A stretch of 62,539 bases of DNA from Planctomycetota bacterium (lineage in GTDB: Bacteria > Planctomycetota > UBA8742 > UBA2392): contig JAJVIO010000003.1 in the NCBI GenBank assembly GCA_022071975.1, forward strand, positions 1 to 62,539, given 5' to 3'. The position numbers were made by a program, and so were the translations under genes. Below are positions 33,755 through 42,869 of the stretch, piece after piece (the first letter of the stretch is position 1; each line of letters opens with the position of its first letter). The notes beneath the pieces were generated by a model, which saw only the letters and a list, made by a program, of their open reading frames with translations, was not told the origin of the DNA and ran no database searches.

Positions 33755-36136
33755 TCAGGCAGACTGGCCGCTTTCGAGATTCCTCACCTGCAGGGCGACC
33801 AGCACGTCGCCCGCTTCGGCTTTATAGGCGCTGTCAAACGGCAACGCGCGTTCTCCGCGCTCGATCACGAGGGGCAGGCAGGTTCCACGGCCGTCCAGGT
33901 CGGCGAGCAGCGCCGCGACGTCCCGCCCCTGTACCTCCATGCGCAGTGTTTCGAGCTCTTCGCGCTCCAGCCAGTGATCCCAGTCGGTCAGGCTGATGCT
34001 ACGGCCGAACAGCGTGCCGGCACCCAGATGCTTCAGGGTATCGGGATCGCCGTCCGGAAGCAGAAGCACGTTTCGTTCCGGCGTACTGAATTTATCGATT
34101 GCCTTGCGGGCAACCAGCGCATTGATGTCGGCGTTGGTGGTCAGGGTGATGATGCGGGTGGCCTCGCGGGCATGGGCCGCTTCCAGCACGTCGTCGTCAA
34201 GCGCGTTGCCGGCAACGGCCTGAAGGCCGGCCTGCTGGGCCTTTTCGATGCGCGCGGTGTTGCTGTCGATCAGCCACACAGGGTGGCGCGCCGCCAGCAG
34301 CGCGGCCAGCCGGCGAGCCGTGGCCGTGGCGCCCACGATCACGGAAAGCTCGGGGCGTTTGTCGCGGGCGGGCCCCTTGGGCGCGGGCTCTGCGGGCGCC
34401 GGCGCGTGCGACGCCTCACCGCGGTGGGCCGCCAGCAATGCCAGGAACTCCGTGTAGTTGCGCACCCGCTTCAGGTCATCCCGCAGCTTTTCGTCCCGGA
34501 AGGTGCCCAGCACCTGGCGGTACAGCTCAAGGGCCGTGGTCAGGTCATCGGCCGGAACCAGCAGCAGCACGATGACGTGCGCCAATGAACCGTCGGGGCT
34601 GTCGAAGTCGATGCCGCTGCGGCTGATGCCGATCGCAACCTGGGTTTCTTTCATGCCGGGGATGCGCGCGTGGGGCAGCGCCAGTTCGCTCCCCATGCCG
34701 GTAGGCAGCACGCGCTCGCGCTCAATGACGGCCTGCACGACCTGCGCGATAGGCACGCTCTTCACGCCGGAGACTTCGGCCAGCTCCGAGATGACTTCGA
34801 AACGGCTGGCGCCCTTGAGGTTGGGGATGAACGACTTGGAGCCCACGAACGCCGTGAACTGCTTCGATTTGCCCCTCGCCATGAGGCGCGAGATGGCGGG
34901 GCCGGCGATTGCTGAAGTGGCCAGCGCCATCACGACCAGCGCGACGAACAGCTGCTCGTCGATCAGCCCGACCTGCAGCGCGAGCAGGCCCAGGATGATC
35001 TCCATGGCGCCGCGCGCGTTCATGCCGAAGCCGACCACCCAGCCCTGCCGTGAGTCCAGCCCGAACCAGCGGGCCGCCCAGTAGGCACCCAGCAACTTGC
35101 CGGCGCAGGCCACAACCAGCACAACCAGCACCAGCACCAGGTCGAAGTTGGCGACGAAGTCAACCTTCAGGCCGATGCTGGCGAAAAACAGCGGCGCGAA
35201 AATGAAGTTGATGAACTGCTCAATCGTCGTGCGCGTGCGCTCGCGCAGGTAGCGCGAGTCGCCCAGTGCAACGCCCAGCAGGAACGAGCCGAAGATGGCG
35301 TGTACGCCCACCCACTCCGTGAACGCGGCCGCCAGCAGGCCCAGTGCCATCATGATGCCCAACACGCCGCCCGGCCAGCTGAGGTGCGCCTGGATCCACG
35401 GCAGTGAGCGGTTGATCAGCCAGCGCCCCAGCGTCAGCATGAACGCCGTGAAGCCCAGTGTCAGCGCGATCGTCACACCCACGGAAAGGTGTTTCTCCGA
35501 GGCGGCATCGCCCCCCATCATGCTCAGGATCATTGAGAAGATGATCCAGCCGGCCAGGTCGTTGAAGATTGCCGCCGCCACGATGGTCATGCCCAGTTCC
35601 GTGCGGAACAGGTCAAGGTCCATCAGCGTCTTGGCAATCACCGGCAGGGCCGTGATGCTGAGCGTGGTGGCGAAAAACAGCGCGAACACCAGCCAGTCAG
35701 CCTTCAGGCCCATGCCCAGCGACTCGGCGCCGAAAAGAAAGTATCCGCCGGCCGCCGCGCCGAAACCCATGGCAAATGGCACCACGATGCCGAGGACGCC
35801 GACCCCCAGCGCCAGCTTGCCCTGACGCCAGACGGTGGCGAGGTCAACCTCCATGCCCGCCACCAGCAGGAACATGGCGATGGCCAAGGTGGTAAGGCCC
35901 TCGAAGGCGATCGAGAAATTGCTGGGTCCGCCCGCGTCATTCACGAACGGGAACAGGGTCCCGTACAACTCCGGCGCCAAGGCGCCCAGCAACGTCGGCC
36001 CCAGCAGGATGCCGGCGGCCAGCTCTCCCAGCACTGATGGCTGGCCAAAGCGGCGCGCCAGTTCACCCAGCAGGCGCGCCACCACCAGCAGCACGCCCAG
36101 TGACATGAACAACGCAACGATGTCGCTGTGGGTCAT
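33755..36136 (-). CDS. CPA2 monovalent cation/H+ antiporter, order exchanger-EIIA-TrkA
   Basis: 793 residues from the ATG at 36136; the open frame reaches further upstream but that part lacks transporter sequence. Residues 1-395 are the exchanger (PSVLGELAAGILLGPTLLG, GWVVGFGMNARGAMEIILG). The EIIA-like domain comes next (about 430-560), with the His in GSELALPHARIPG. The TrkA-N-like domain follows (VIVGATATARRLAALLAARH, VWLIDSN) with a LTDWDHWLE segment and TrkA-C. The module order is the reverse of the downstream neighbour, 15 bp away, with which it is surely co-transcribed. The two may form a heteromeric or differently regulated pair. Confidence 0.9.
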   Translation of the reverse strand: MTHSDIVALFMSLGVLLVVARLLGELARRFGQPSVLGELAAGILLGPTLLGALAPELYGTLFPFVNDAGGPSNFSIAFEGLTTLAIAMFLLVAGMEVDLATVWRQGKLALGVGVLGIVVPFAMGFGAAAGGYFLFGAESLGMGLKADWLVFALFFATTLSITALPVIAKTLMDLDLFRTELGMTIVAAAIFNDLAGWIIFSMILSMMGGDAASEKHLSVGVTIALTLGFTAFMLTLGRWLINRSLPWIQAHLSWPGGVLGIMMALGLLAAAFTEWVGVHAIFGSFLLGVALGDSRYLRERTRTTIEQFINFIFAPLFFASIGLKVDFVANFDLVLVLVVLVVACAGKLLGAYWAARWFGLDSRQGWVVGFGMNARGAMEIILGLLALQVGLIDEQLFVALVVMALATSAIAGPAISRLMARGKSKQFTAFVGSKSFIPNLKGASRFEVISELAEVSGVKSVPIAQVVQAVIERERVLPTGMGSELALPHARIPGMKETQVAIGISRSGIDFDSPDGSLAHVIVLLLVPADDLTTALELYRQVLGTFRDEKLRDDLKRVRNYTEFLALLAAHRGEASHAPAPAEPAPKGPARDKRPELSVIVGATATARRLAALLAARHPVWLIDSNTARIEKAQQAGLQAVAGNALDDDVLEAAHAREATRIITLTTNADINALVARKAIDKFSTPERNVLLLPDGDPDTLKHLGAGTLFGRSISLTDWDHWLEREELETLRMEVQGRDVAALLADLDGRGTCLPLVIERGERALPFDSAYKAEAGDVLVALQVRNLESGQSA

Positions 36137-36281
36137 CGGACAAATCCACGTCGAAAAAACAGCCTCAAACCATAGCGGGCCAACTACTTCAGACAAGCAA
36201 GATCGCCCCTGCCGTTGGTGGCTATCTGCAACGCTTCCAGCCTGTGGAAAATGGCGCAAATCCTTGCACCGGCACAGTTTT

Positions 36282-36310
36282 TTGCGATTCCGGACTTCCT
36301 GTAGTACCTT
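36282..36310 (+). promoter_or_regulatory. Predicted promoter of the carbamoyltransferase gene
   Basis: -35 TTGCGA (36282-36287), 17 bp, -10 TACCTT (36305-36310), giving a leader of about 50 nt before the ATG at 36366. It is in the 229-bp region that also drives the divergent antiporter operon. Confidence 0.4.
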
Positions 36311-36365
36311 TAACCACTCGGGTGGCAGTGATGCGTTGCCATTCACTGCCCGATGGAAGGGCCGA

Positions 36366-38141
36366 ATGCTGGTTCTGGGCATCAACGCGTATCACGCCGA
36401 CGCCGCGGCAGTACTCTACTCCGATGGTCGGCTGGTCGCCGCCGTGGCAGAAGAGCGCCTGAACCGTATCAAACACTGCGCCGGTTTCCCGGCGCTTGCC
36501 GTGGCCGAAGTGCTACGCATCGGCGGCGTGTCGCTGAGCGACATCGATGAAGTCGCCATCGCGCGCGACTCCACGGCCAACCTGCGCAAGCGCCTCGCGT
36601 ACGTGGTCAAGAACCTGCGCAACACCCGCAAGGTGGCCGGCAAGCGCCTGGCCGACCGCGCCGGGCTGAAAGACCTGGACCTGCAACTGGCCGAGGCCTG
36701 CGGCGTCGCACCTGAAAAACTGAAGGCGCCCATCCGCCGCGTCGAGCACCACCTGGCCCACGCTGCCAGCGCCTTCCTGCCCAGCCCCTTTGAGCGCGCG
36801 GCGATCCTGACCCTCGACGGCTTCGGCGATTTCGCCAGCGCCCTGTGGGGCGTGGGGCAGGGCAGCGACATTAAGGTGCTCGGGCGCGTCACTTACCCGC
36901 ACAGCCTCGGCATCCTGTACACGGCCGCGAGCCAGTTCATCGGCTTTGATCGCTACGGCGACGAAGGCAAGGTGATGGGTCTGGCGCCTTACGGCGAGCC
37001 GGCCTACGCCCGCGAGTTCGAGCGGCTGCTGCGCTTCACGAACGACGGCTTTGAGCTGGAGCTGTCGTACTTCAACCACCACACCGAGGGCGTGGCGACC
37101 GGCAGCGACGAGTACGGCAGCCCCAGCTTCGCGCCGCTGTACACGCGCAGGTGGATCGAAACCTTCGGCGAAGCTCGGGTGCGCAGCGCCGAGATCACCC
37201 AACGCGACAAGGACATCGCCGCCAGCCTGCAACAGCGGCTGGAGCAAGCCTTCATCCACCTCGCCAACATGCTGCACAAGCGCACCGGCCTGACCGACCT
37301 GTGCCTGGCTGGCGGCGTGGCGCTCAACGGCGTGGCCAACGGCAAGCTGCTGGAAAACACGCCGTTCCAGCGCATCTGGGTGCAGCCCGCGGCTGGCGAC
37401 GACGGCACAGCCTTGGGCGCCGCTGCCTGGCTGAGCGCCCGGGCGGGGCAGCCGCGCTTCGAGATGAAACACGCGAGTTGGGGCAGCAGCTTCAGCGACG
37501 ACGAGATCACGGCCGCCCTGCGCGACGTGGGCGTCGAGACTCCGGCGCCGCTTGATGAAGATGAGCTGTGCGCGCAAACCGCCAGGTTGATCGCCGAGGG
37601 CAACGTGGTCGGCTGGTTCCAGGGCGCCATGGAGTGGGGCCCCCGGGCACTCGGCAACCGCAGCATCGTGGCCCACCCGGGCCACCCGCGCATGAAGGAG
37701 ATCCTGAACGCGCGCATCAAGCAGCGCGAGCCCTTCCGCCCGTTCGCACCCAGCATCAAGGCCGAGCGCCTGCCTGATTACTTCGAGAGCAGCCACCCCT
37801 CGCCCTTCATGCTGATGGTCTACCGCACGCGGCCGCAGAAGTACGCCGAGCTGCAAGCCGTGGACCACGTGGACCACACGGGGCGCGTGCAGACAGTCAC
37901 TCGCGAGTCGAACGCAAGATATTGGAAACTGATCGACGCGTTCGAGAAGGTCACGGGCACGCCGGTCGTTCTGAATACCAGCTTCAACGAGAATGAACCG
38001 ATAGTATGTACGCCGCGCGAAGCGCTGGAGTGCTTCCTGCGCACAAAGATGGACGCCGTGGTGCTGGGCGACTTCCTGGTCACGAGAACCGGACGGGGAA
38101 TCCCGGCCGTGCTGGAGCAGAGTGATGCAGCCCACAGTTGA
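36366..38141 (+). CDS. Carbamoyltransferase (NodU/CmcH/TobZ family)
   Basis: 591 residues from the ATG at 36366, which begins with the family start (MLVLGINAYHADAAAVLY). A GGAAGGG lies 4 nt upstream. The N-terminal Kae1-like domain has the metal-binding HHLAH motif (H128/H129 and H132) and the ATP loop GFGDFASA. The C-terminal domain carries MEWGPRALGNRSI and NTSFNENEPIV, as in O-carbamoyltransferases that use carbamoyl phosphate and ATP. These enzymes decorate nodulation factors, antibiotics or polysaccharides. The downstream WecA-type gene favours a surface glycan as acceptor, which is inference. The next gene overlaps it by 17 bp. Confidence 0.92.
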   Translation: MLVLGINAYHADAAAVLYSDGRLVAAVAEERLNRIKHCAGFPALAVAEVLRIGGVSLSDIDEVAIARDSTANLRKRLAYVVKNLRNTRKVAGKRLADRAGLKDLDLQLAEACGVAPEKLKAPIRRVEHHLAHAASAFLPSPFERAAILTLDGFGDFASALWGVGQGSDIKVLGRVTYPHSLGILYTAASQFIGFDRYGDEGKVMGLAPYGEPAYAREFERLLRFTNDGFELELSYFNHHTEGVATGSDEYGSPSFAPLYTRRWIETFGEARVRSAEITQRDKDIAASLQQRLEQAFIHLANMLHKRTGLTDLCLAGGVALNGVANGKLLENTPFQRIWVQPAAGDDGTALGAAAWLSARAGQPRFEMKHASWGSSFSDDEITAALRDVGVETPAPLDEDELCAQTARLIAEGNVVGWFQGAMEWGPRALGNRSIVAHPGHPRMKEILNARIKQREPFRPFAPSIKAERLPDYFESSHPSPFMLMVYRTRPQKYAELQAVDHVDHTGRVQTVTRESNARYWKLIDAFEKVTGTPVVLNTSFNENEPIVCTPREALECFLRTKMDAVVLGDFLVTRTGRGIPAVLEQSDAAHS

Positions 38142-38550
38142 AGAGCTGCTGGTGCGGGAAAGCGCCCGCAAGGCCGAAGTGGCAGAACAGGCCACAGCCC
38201 GTGCGCGGGGCTTCTCGCGCGAGGCCGCGATTGCCTGCATGGTGCTGTGCATGGTTGGGCTGGTGGGCCTGGGCGCCTGCGTGCTGGGAAACTTTGACCT
38301 GCGCGTGGGCGACGGCGGTGCTTATGAGGTAACGCACACGGGCGGAAACAACTGGGCGCTGGTGCGCCCGAGCTACGATTTGACTACCCTGTTCGCGGGG
38401 ATTGGCGCGGCGGGATTCGCCTCGGCGCTGATCATCAGTGGAGGGGCCTTGGGCCAGCTCAAGCGCATGCCGCCGGGCTCGGCCTATGCCGTGGGGATGT
38501 CGGCCATTGTCAGCATCGTGGGGCTGTTGGTGCTGGCGATAGTCGGATAG
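38125..38550 (+). CDS. Small membrane protein overlapping the carbamoyltransferase
   Basis: 141 residues, ATG at 38125 (a GTG directly before is also possible) inside the last codons of the preceding gene. The N-terminus is polar and helical (about 1-32). Three hydrophobic segments follow (about 35-57, 86-110 and 120-141) with an extracytoplasmic loop between the first two. No family recognised. The overlap implies translational coupling, and the position between two glycan-type enzymes suggests a membrane role in the same pathway. Confidence 0.75.
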   Translation: MQPTVEELLVRESARKAEVAEQATARARGFSREAAIACMVLCMVGLVGLGACVLGNFDLRVGDGGAYEVTHTGGNNWALVRPSYDLTTLFAGIGAAGFASALIISGGALGQLKRMPPGSAYAVGMSAIVSIVGLLVLAIVG

Positions 38551-38588
38551 GGCGGGCAATCGCCGCCCTCAGGAGAAGGCTGCCGGGA

Positions 38589-40019
38589 ATGCTTGATTAC
38601 GTGCCCTATGGGGTCGGTGTGGTGTCCGCTGCGCTGGTGGTGCTGGCGGGTGGGCGCTGGTTTCGACGCACGGCGTGGCGACTCGGGTTGATCGACGGCC
38701 CCAAGCTGCGCGGCGTTCACGCCGAGCCGGTTGCCAAGTCGGGCGGCATGGCGATCGTTGTCGCCCTGGCAGTTTCGTTGCTTGCGCAACTGGTGGCGGC
38801 CCGCGCTCTCGGGCTTGAAGATGCTTACCTGCAGGACGTCAATCACCTTTACCTGTTGCTGCCGGCATTCGCGATCGCCGGCCTCGGCTTGATGGACGAC
38901 CTGCGCCCCCTGGGTGCGCTCGCCAAGCTGGCCGTGCAGGCCGCGGCGGCTACCGTCGCGTGGTTCCTGTTTTTCCGCATTGACAACGTGAACGCGGCCG
39001 GCCTGCTGGAGTTCTCGGCCGGCTGGTTGTCGCTGCCCCTGACCGTGCTGTTCATCGTGGCGGTGACCAACGCTTTCAACATGATCGATGGCGTGGACGG
39101 CCTGTGTTCCGGCGCCGCGTTCATTGCGCTGCTGGGCATCGGCGGCTTCTCGCTGCTCGGGGGCGAGCTTCACATCGAGTTGGCATTGCCGCTGGGTGTG
39201 GCGGCGCTGGCCTTCCGGCGTTTCAACCTGGGCAAGCCCAAGGCCTTCCTCGGCGACTCAGGCAGCATGTTCCTGGGCTTCCTGGTGGCGACGCTTGCGC
39301 TGCGCGCAGTTACGCGCGGCGATGGCGCGCTGGATGTGCTGCCGCTGTTCCTGCTTCTCAGTCTCCCGGTGGTGGACATCACCACAGTGTTCTTCCGCCG
39401 CTTGCTCCAGGGCGCGAACCCCCTGCGCGCGGACCGCGGGCACATCCACCACATCCTGCTGCTGCTGTTCGATGGCAACGTACCCCGCACAACCGCAACC
39501 CTGCTGCTGATGGCGGCCATGGGTGCCGCCGGCGCCGTCTGGGCCGGGGCCGAGCCCATGCTCGCCGGCGCGGCAATCACGCTGCCGCTCGGGCTGTACG
39601 CGGCCGTGTACCTGGCCGGGGGATACGCCAGTTGGAGCAACCTGCGCAACGCCGGCGCGGCCAGCGACGCCGCGCATGTCCTGGCTGAGCGTGCGAAACA
39701 GGCGGGCGCCGAAGCCGCGTTGAGCGACTCCAAGCTGCTTGAATGGATGCGCCTGACCGGCGTACAGGCCGCCGCGCTGCTGAGCGAAGAAGGCGAGCTG
39801 GTCTGGAGCGCCGGCCTGCCGGACTCCGGGCGCGACGCCTTGAACATTCCGCTGTATGCCAGCGGCCGAGTTGAACGCGGGCGACTGGTCTTGCAGGGGC
39901 AGGGCCGCTCGGGCGCCATGGCGTTCGCCGCGCACCTGCTGCTGCCGCTGTATCCCGCCTTCATGGAACTGCTGGCACTGCAAACGGCGGAAAAGGCCGT
40001 CGAGGAAACCCGGGTGTGA
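38589..40019 (+). CDS. WecA/TagO-type undecaprenyl-phosphate GlcNAc-1-phosphate transferase
   Basis: 476 residues with about ten membrane helices in the first 340. The polyprenyl-phosphate sugar-1-phosphate transferase motifs are present: MDDLRPLG (D103, D104), NAFNMIDGVDGL (D167, D170), FLGDSGSMFLGF and RGHIHH (H285, H287, H288). It would load a UDP-sugar onto the lipid carrier to start a surface polysaccharide. The family normally ends near residue 350. Here about 120 extra cytoplasmic residues follow (SDSKLLEWMRLTGVQAAALLSEEGELVWSAG), a GAF/roadblock-like stretch that could be regulatory. It closes the carbamoyltransferase operon. Confidence 0.9.
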   Translation: MLDYVPYGVGVVSAALVVLAGGRWFRRTAWRLGLIDGPKLRGVHAEPVAKSGGMAIVVALAVSLLAQLVAARALGLEDAYLQDVNHLYLLLPAFAIAGLGLMDDLRPLGALAKLAVQAAAATVAWFLFFRIDNVNAAGLLEFSAGWLSLPLTVLFIVAVTNAFNMIDGVDGLCSGAAFIALLGIGGFSLLGGELHIELALPLGVAALAFRRFNLGKPKAFLGDSGSMFLGFLVATLALRAVTRGDGALDVLPLFLLLSLPVVDITTVFFRRLLQGANPLRADRGHIHHILLLLFDGNVPRTTATLLLMAAMGAAGAVWAGAEPMLAGAAITLPLGLYAAVYLAGGYASWSNLRNAGAASDAAHVLAERAKQAGAEAALSDSKLLEWMRLTGVQAAALLSEEGELVWSAGLPDSGRDALNIPLYASGRVERGRLVLQGQGRSGAMAFAAHLLLPLYPAFMELLALQTAEKAVEETRV

Positions 40020-40172
40020 CGACAGGGAGTGCCCGCGATTCACTGCAACTGTATTTGTCAGGATGGACAGGAGTGAAGTGGACGCCTGGCCTGGGCCGCC
40101 GGATGTACTTGACCCGAGCCTTTCCCCAACCGCAAAGACTGAGATCCACAAGGGACCGCAACTAAAAGCAAA

Positions 40173-40428
40173 GGCCACGCGGGGCCGCGGGGGCGCAAGG
40201 GTTCCATTGGCGTTCGTCGATCAATCGTCCAGCCGGGGGAGAAAACAACGCCAGGACGCCAAGGTGCGCCACGGCCCTAACGTTCTGGCGCACGGATCGG
40301 CTGATGGATGTGCAACCAACGCAAAGTCCGTGGCGTTCTTGGCGCCCTGGCGTTTGAAACCGGTCTCTGAACACGCGCAGCCACCGAATCGCGGAAGACC
40401 CTTAGCGCCTCCGCGCCCCCGCGTGGCC
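40173..40428. repeat. Long nested inverted repeat (MITE-like)
   Basis: Outer arms 40173-40200 and 40401-40428 match at 24 of 28 positions (GGCCACGCGGGG start). Inner arms 40247-40274 and 40329-40354 share AACGCCAGG.CGCCAAG and CGCCACGG with their complement. The spacer is not coding. The AACGCCAAGG motif recurs in the 58.35 kb element. It fills most of the 472-bp gap between the WecA-type gene and moeA; the rest (40020-40172) holds nothing I recognise. Confidence 0.7.
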
Positions 40429-40491
40429 CAAGCCGTTGCAGCACTTCCTGGATAGTCGCAGTTGTGGTTGAAGCGCTGCAGCGCGTTCGTG

Positions 40492-41709
40492 CTAGCTGAT
40501 TACGCGCAGGACGGCCTCGGCGCCCTTCTGTATCACGCCGTCGCCCGCGTCGATCTCGATGTAGCCGACGCTTTCGCTCAGGCTGGTGATCGCGCCGGAG
40601 CCCTTGAAGGTGCTCCATGCCACGTCGTGGTCGTCCACGCGCACGGGCAGCAGCCGCTGCTTGGTCTTGGCCTTCTTGACCTCGTGGCCGAGCGTGACCA
40701 CCTTCTTGCGCCGCTCATGGAAGTGGTTGTGCGCCAGGCGGCGGATCGCCGGCGACAGAAAAAGCTTGGCGGTCAAAAGGCAACTGGTCGGGTAGCCCGG
40801 CATGCCGAACACCCCGCACTTGCCGATGGTGCCGAACAGCACCGGCTTGCCCGGCTTGATGGCCACTCCGTGTACGTGCACGGTCCCCAATTCGCCCACG
40901 GCCTCGCGCGCGTAGTCACGCGCACCTACGCTGGTGCCGCCGCTGAACACGATCAGGTCGTACTTCTCGGCCGCGGCTTTCAGCGCCTTGGTCAGGTTGG
41001 CCAGCGTGTCCTTCACGTTCGGCTGGTAGGTGACCTCGGCGCCGGCGCGTCGCGCGATGGTCATCATGGCGTAGCTGTTGCAGTCATAGACCTGGCCGGC
41101 CTTCAGCGCCTTGCCGGGCGTGACGATTTCGTCGCCGGTGGTGAAGATCAGCACGCGCGGGCGGCTGACAACCTTGATTTTGTCGCGCCCGATGATGGCT
41201 ACAGCCGCGATCTGGCCCGGGCCCATCACAGCGCCGCGCTTCAGCACCACGTCGCCCTTGCCGATGTCGGAGGCCTTGAGGCCCACGTTTTCGCCCTTCG
41301 CGACGGGCATCTTGAAGCTGACGGCCTGGCCGACCTGCTGGGCGTTCTCGACCATCACTACCGCGTCAGCGCCCTTGGGCATCGGCGCGCCGGTGGCGAT
41401 CTCGACGCATTCGCCCTTTTTGACCGTGCCCTTCCAGGGCGTGCCCGCCAGCGCCCTGCCCGCGATCTTAAGCATGCACGGCTCTTCGAGGTCTTCGCTG
41501 CGGACGGCGTAGCCATCCATGGCGGCGCGGTCGAAGGCCGGCACGTTGATGTTGCTCTTGATGTCCTCAGCCAGGATGCGCAGGTCGGATTCCTGGACAG
41601 GTACCAGCTCGGTGCCCGTGATGGGGCGCAACCTGGAGAGAATCACGTCCAGCGCGTCGTCCGCGCTGAGCAGTGTGCCGAAACCGCTTCGCTTGCTCAT
41701 GGCTGTCAC
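40492..41709 (-). CDS. moeA: Molybdopterin molybdenumtransferase MoeA
   Basis: 405 residues from a GTG that overlaps the upstream stop as GTGA; an ATG three codons later is the alternative start. MoeA inserts molybdate into adenylylated molybdopterin. Motifs: FDRAAMDGYAVRS (the domain I signature with catalytic Asp), GAPMPKGADAVVM, IFTTGDEIVTPG, and the MoaB-like domain SGGTSVGARDY with a GMPGYPTSC loop. A C-terminal domain IV closes the protein. Length is normal. No other molybdenum cofactor gene is nearby. The HEAT gene upstream is translationally coupled but has no known link to the pathway. Confidence 0.95.
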   Translation of the reverse strand: MTAMSKRSGFGTLLSADDALDVILSRLRPITGTELVPVQESDLRILAEDIKSNINVPAFDRAAMDGYAVRSEDLEEPCMLKIAGRALAGTPWKGTVKKGECVEIATGAPMPKGADAVVMVENAQQVGQAVSFKMPVAKGENVGLKASDIGKGDVVLKRGAVMGPGQIAAVAIIGRDKIKVVSRPRVLIFTTGDEIVTPGKALKAGQVYDCNSYAMMTIARRAGAEVTYQPNVKDTLANLTKALKAAAEKYDLIVFSGGTSVGARDYAREAVGELGTVHVHGVAIKPGKPVLFGTIGKCGVFGMPGYPTSCLLTAKLFLSPAIRRLAHNHFHERRKKVVTLGHEVKKAKTKQRLLPVRVDDHDVAWSTFKGSGAITSLSESVGYIEIDAGDGVIQKGAEAVLRVIS

Positions 41710-42686
41710 TTCTTGGAATCGCCCAGCCTGGCGCGCGCCTGCTCCAGCGCCGCCTTGGCATACGGGTCGTACTCGTTGTCCAGCGCCTTCTTCAGCAGCG
41801 CGTCCACGTCCAGTTCATTGTCCAGCAGCCCGGCGCCGAGTTTCCAGGTCACCAGAGATTCGCCGGCTTCGCCCCGCACGGAGCCCGACTCGTGCTTCAG
41901 GGCCTGCTGCAGCAGCGCGGGCACGGCGTCGTCGGCCAAGGTTGCGATCACCGGCATCAGCAGCCGGATGCGCTGCAGGTTCTGCTCGGCGGGCGTCATC
42001 TCAAGCTGCTCTCGCAGGCGGCCCAGGCACATGGATCTCACACCGGGCGTGCCGGCGGCCAAGGCGTTGCGCGCGCCGTCGCGCACGTAATACACGCCGT
42101 CGTCCAGCATCTCGATCAGCCGTGAAACTGCGCTGTCTGACTCATAGCTGCCGAGCAGGCCGGCGGCGCGATGCCGCACACGCTCGGTGTCGCTGCGCGA
42201 AATCTCGATGATCAACGGTACCGCATCTTCCACCTTCCACTTGGCCAGCGCGGCCAGCTGGGAGAGGCGCGGGCTCAGGGTCTGTTCCTTGGTGGCCTGC
42301 GCCAGCAGGGCGTCGGCGGCCTTGGGATCGTTCAGGGCGGACAGCAGCTCCGCCACGTTGCGGCGCGCCGCGGGGTCTTCGTGGGCGATGTTGGCCACCA
42401 GGTCGTCGAATGCATCGGCGCCCCAGCCGGCGAACACGGCGTTCAGGCAGCGGATCTCGAGGCCCGCCGTGACGCCCAGCTTGGTAAGCGCGAACTTGCG
42501 GCCCTCGGCGCCGGCGTCAATGATCGCCTTGCGGGCGTCCTGCACCTTGGGGCGGTTGTCGCCCACTTCCCATAATGAGCCTGTCTTCCAAAGTGATTCG
42601 AGGTCAGGCTTGGTTTCCTGTGCCTGCGCCGTCCCGGCCAGCAGGCCGAGCAGCAGAGTAAGGATCGCGATACGGGTAACGCCCAT
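41706..42686 (-). CDS. Exported HEAT-repeat protein
   Basis: 326 residues from the ATG at 42686 (GAGG, 5 nt upstream); upstream in-frame codons would bury the signal peptide. Signal peptide about 1-21 (LTLLLGLLAGTAQAQE). The rest is a solenoid of HEAT-type helical pairs (EDPAARRNVAELLSALNDPKAADALL; RHRAAGLLGSYESDSAVSRLIEML; VRDGARNALAAGTPGVRSM). Such proteins usually bind other proteins outside the cytoplasm. The stop overlaps the moeA start. Divergent from the amidase gene. Confidence 0.82.
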   Translation of the reverse strand: MGVTRIAILTLLLGLLAGTAQAQETKPDLESLWKTGSLWEVGDNRPKVQDARKAIIDAGAEGRKFALTKLGVTAGLEIRCLNAVFAGWGADAFDDLVANIAHEDPAARRNVAELLSALNDPKAADALLAQATKEQTLSPRLSQLAALAKWKVEDAVPLIIEISRSDTERVRHRAAGLLGSYESDSAVSRLIEMLDDGVYYVRDGARNALAAGTPGVRSMCLGRLREQLEMTPAEQNLQRIRLLMPVIATLADDAVPALLQQALKHESGSVRGEAGESLVTWKLGAGLLDNELDVDALLKKALDNEYDPYAKAALEQARARLGDSKK

Positions 42687-42869
42687 CGTCGCCTCGGAAT
42701 CAGCCGCAGGATCGCTTACATTACTCGCGCAAAGCCCCAAAGCAAACGGCATTGCGCCCGGCCCGGGCGACAATTGCAACAAAAGCTCAATGCCGGGGCC
42801 CTCCGTTGCCGATAGGCCCCCTGATCCGCCCGTGTATCACGGGACGGAACTGAACGCGGAGCCAGCACT

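Noticed and set aside
31673-34588. Long plus-strand frames opposite the antiporters
   Set aside because: They are high-GC mirror frames, His/Gln/Arg-rich, with no domain; the minus strand has clear transporter domains.
35835-36365. 177-codon upstream extension in the carbamoyltransferase frame
   Set aside because: It overlaps the antiporter gene antisense, and the conserved start motif lies at 36366.
40277-40618. Minus-strand frame in the 40 kb inverted repeat
   Set aside because: It spans repeat arms and has no RBS or recognisable protein.
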